From assembly GCA_003252105.1 (NCBI GenBank), contig QKDL01000093.1, positions 1 through 33,335 of the forward strand: a DNA stretch of 33,335 bases, in the 5' to 3' direction. The translations under genes were made by a program, and so were the position numbers. Under the pieces are notes generated by a model, which saw only the letters and a list, made by a program, of their open reading frames with translations, was not told the DNA's origin and did not search any database. Numbering within the stretch: the stretch's first letter is position 1; each line of letters opens with the position of its first letter. Shown here one piece after another: positions 33,304 to 33,335 of the stretch. Source of the DNA: Arcobacter sp. Lineage in GTDB: Bacteria; Campylobacterota; Campylobacteria; Campylobacterales; Arcobacteraceae.

Positions 33304-33335
33304 TTCTTTTATGAAAATTTAGTAAAATAAAATAG

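Overview
The window is AT-rich, densely packed bacterial DNA. The gene set suggests a free-living or host-associated Campylobacterota of the Arcobacter group. Indications are flagellin, a TrmA with epsilon-type extension, short HrcA, a TAXI-TRAP transporter, PAS-type histidine kinases with a GEM..SIAHQW H-box, and many TTG starts. No rRNA, tRNA, CRISPR array, insertion sequence or prophage gene was seen, and no gene-free stretch exceeds 300 bases. The organism call is inferred from protein flavour, not from a marker gene.

Layout. Positions 1-1490 (minus strand) hold the start of a flagellin gene and trmA. A SUV3-like RNA helicase diverges at 1550 and appears to be leaderless. A long plus-strand housekeeping operon runs from about 3133 to 13343: ankyrin-repeat protein, glmU, coaBC, uppS, prepilin peptidase, lptF-type permease, truA and a PAS histidine kinase (HK1). 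Its response regulator (RR1) follows behind its own extended -10 promoter. Convergent to it is a TAXI-type TRAP transporter operon (solute-binding protein, then fused DctQM permease). Next is the heat-shock operon hrcA-grpE-dnaK, with a textbook promoter overlapped by a CIRCE element and with tandem RNA hairpins between grpE and dnaK.

Positions 20911-27212 hold a series of small transcription units: a membrane zinc-ribbon protein, mltA, a Cys-rich small protein, psd, a 75-aa unknown, a rhodanese, a periplasmic thioredoxin, dsbD and a 212-aa unknown. dsbD is broken by a one-base frameshift just after its last CxxC. At the right end a DASS anion transporter (minus strand) diverges from a four-gene operon: histidine kinase with a fused ABC-type binding-protein sensor (HK2), OmpR-type regulator (RR2), a divergent PLP-dependent aminotransferase-fold protein, and a membrane-anchored transglutaminase-like protein.

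How it fits together. Each of the two two-component systems sits beside an organic-anion transporter (RR1 next to TAXI-TRAP, HK2/RR2 next to DASS), suggesting nutrient sensing coupled to uptake. The least conventional part is the HK2-RR2-PLP-transglutaminase operon. Other points worth checking are the RumA-like iron-sulfur cysteine set in TrmA, the 123-residue super-repeat in the ankyrin protein, the degenerate ATP-binding box in HK1, the palindromes around the TAXI/hrcA divergent promoters, and the repeated placement of stop codons inside hairpins.
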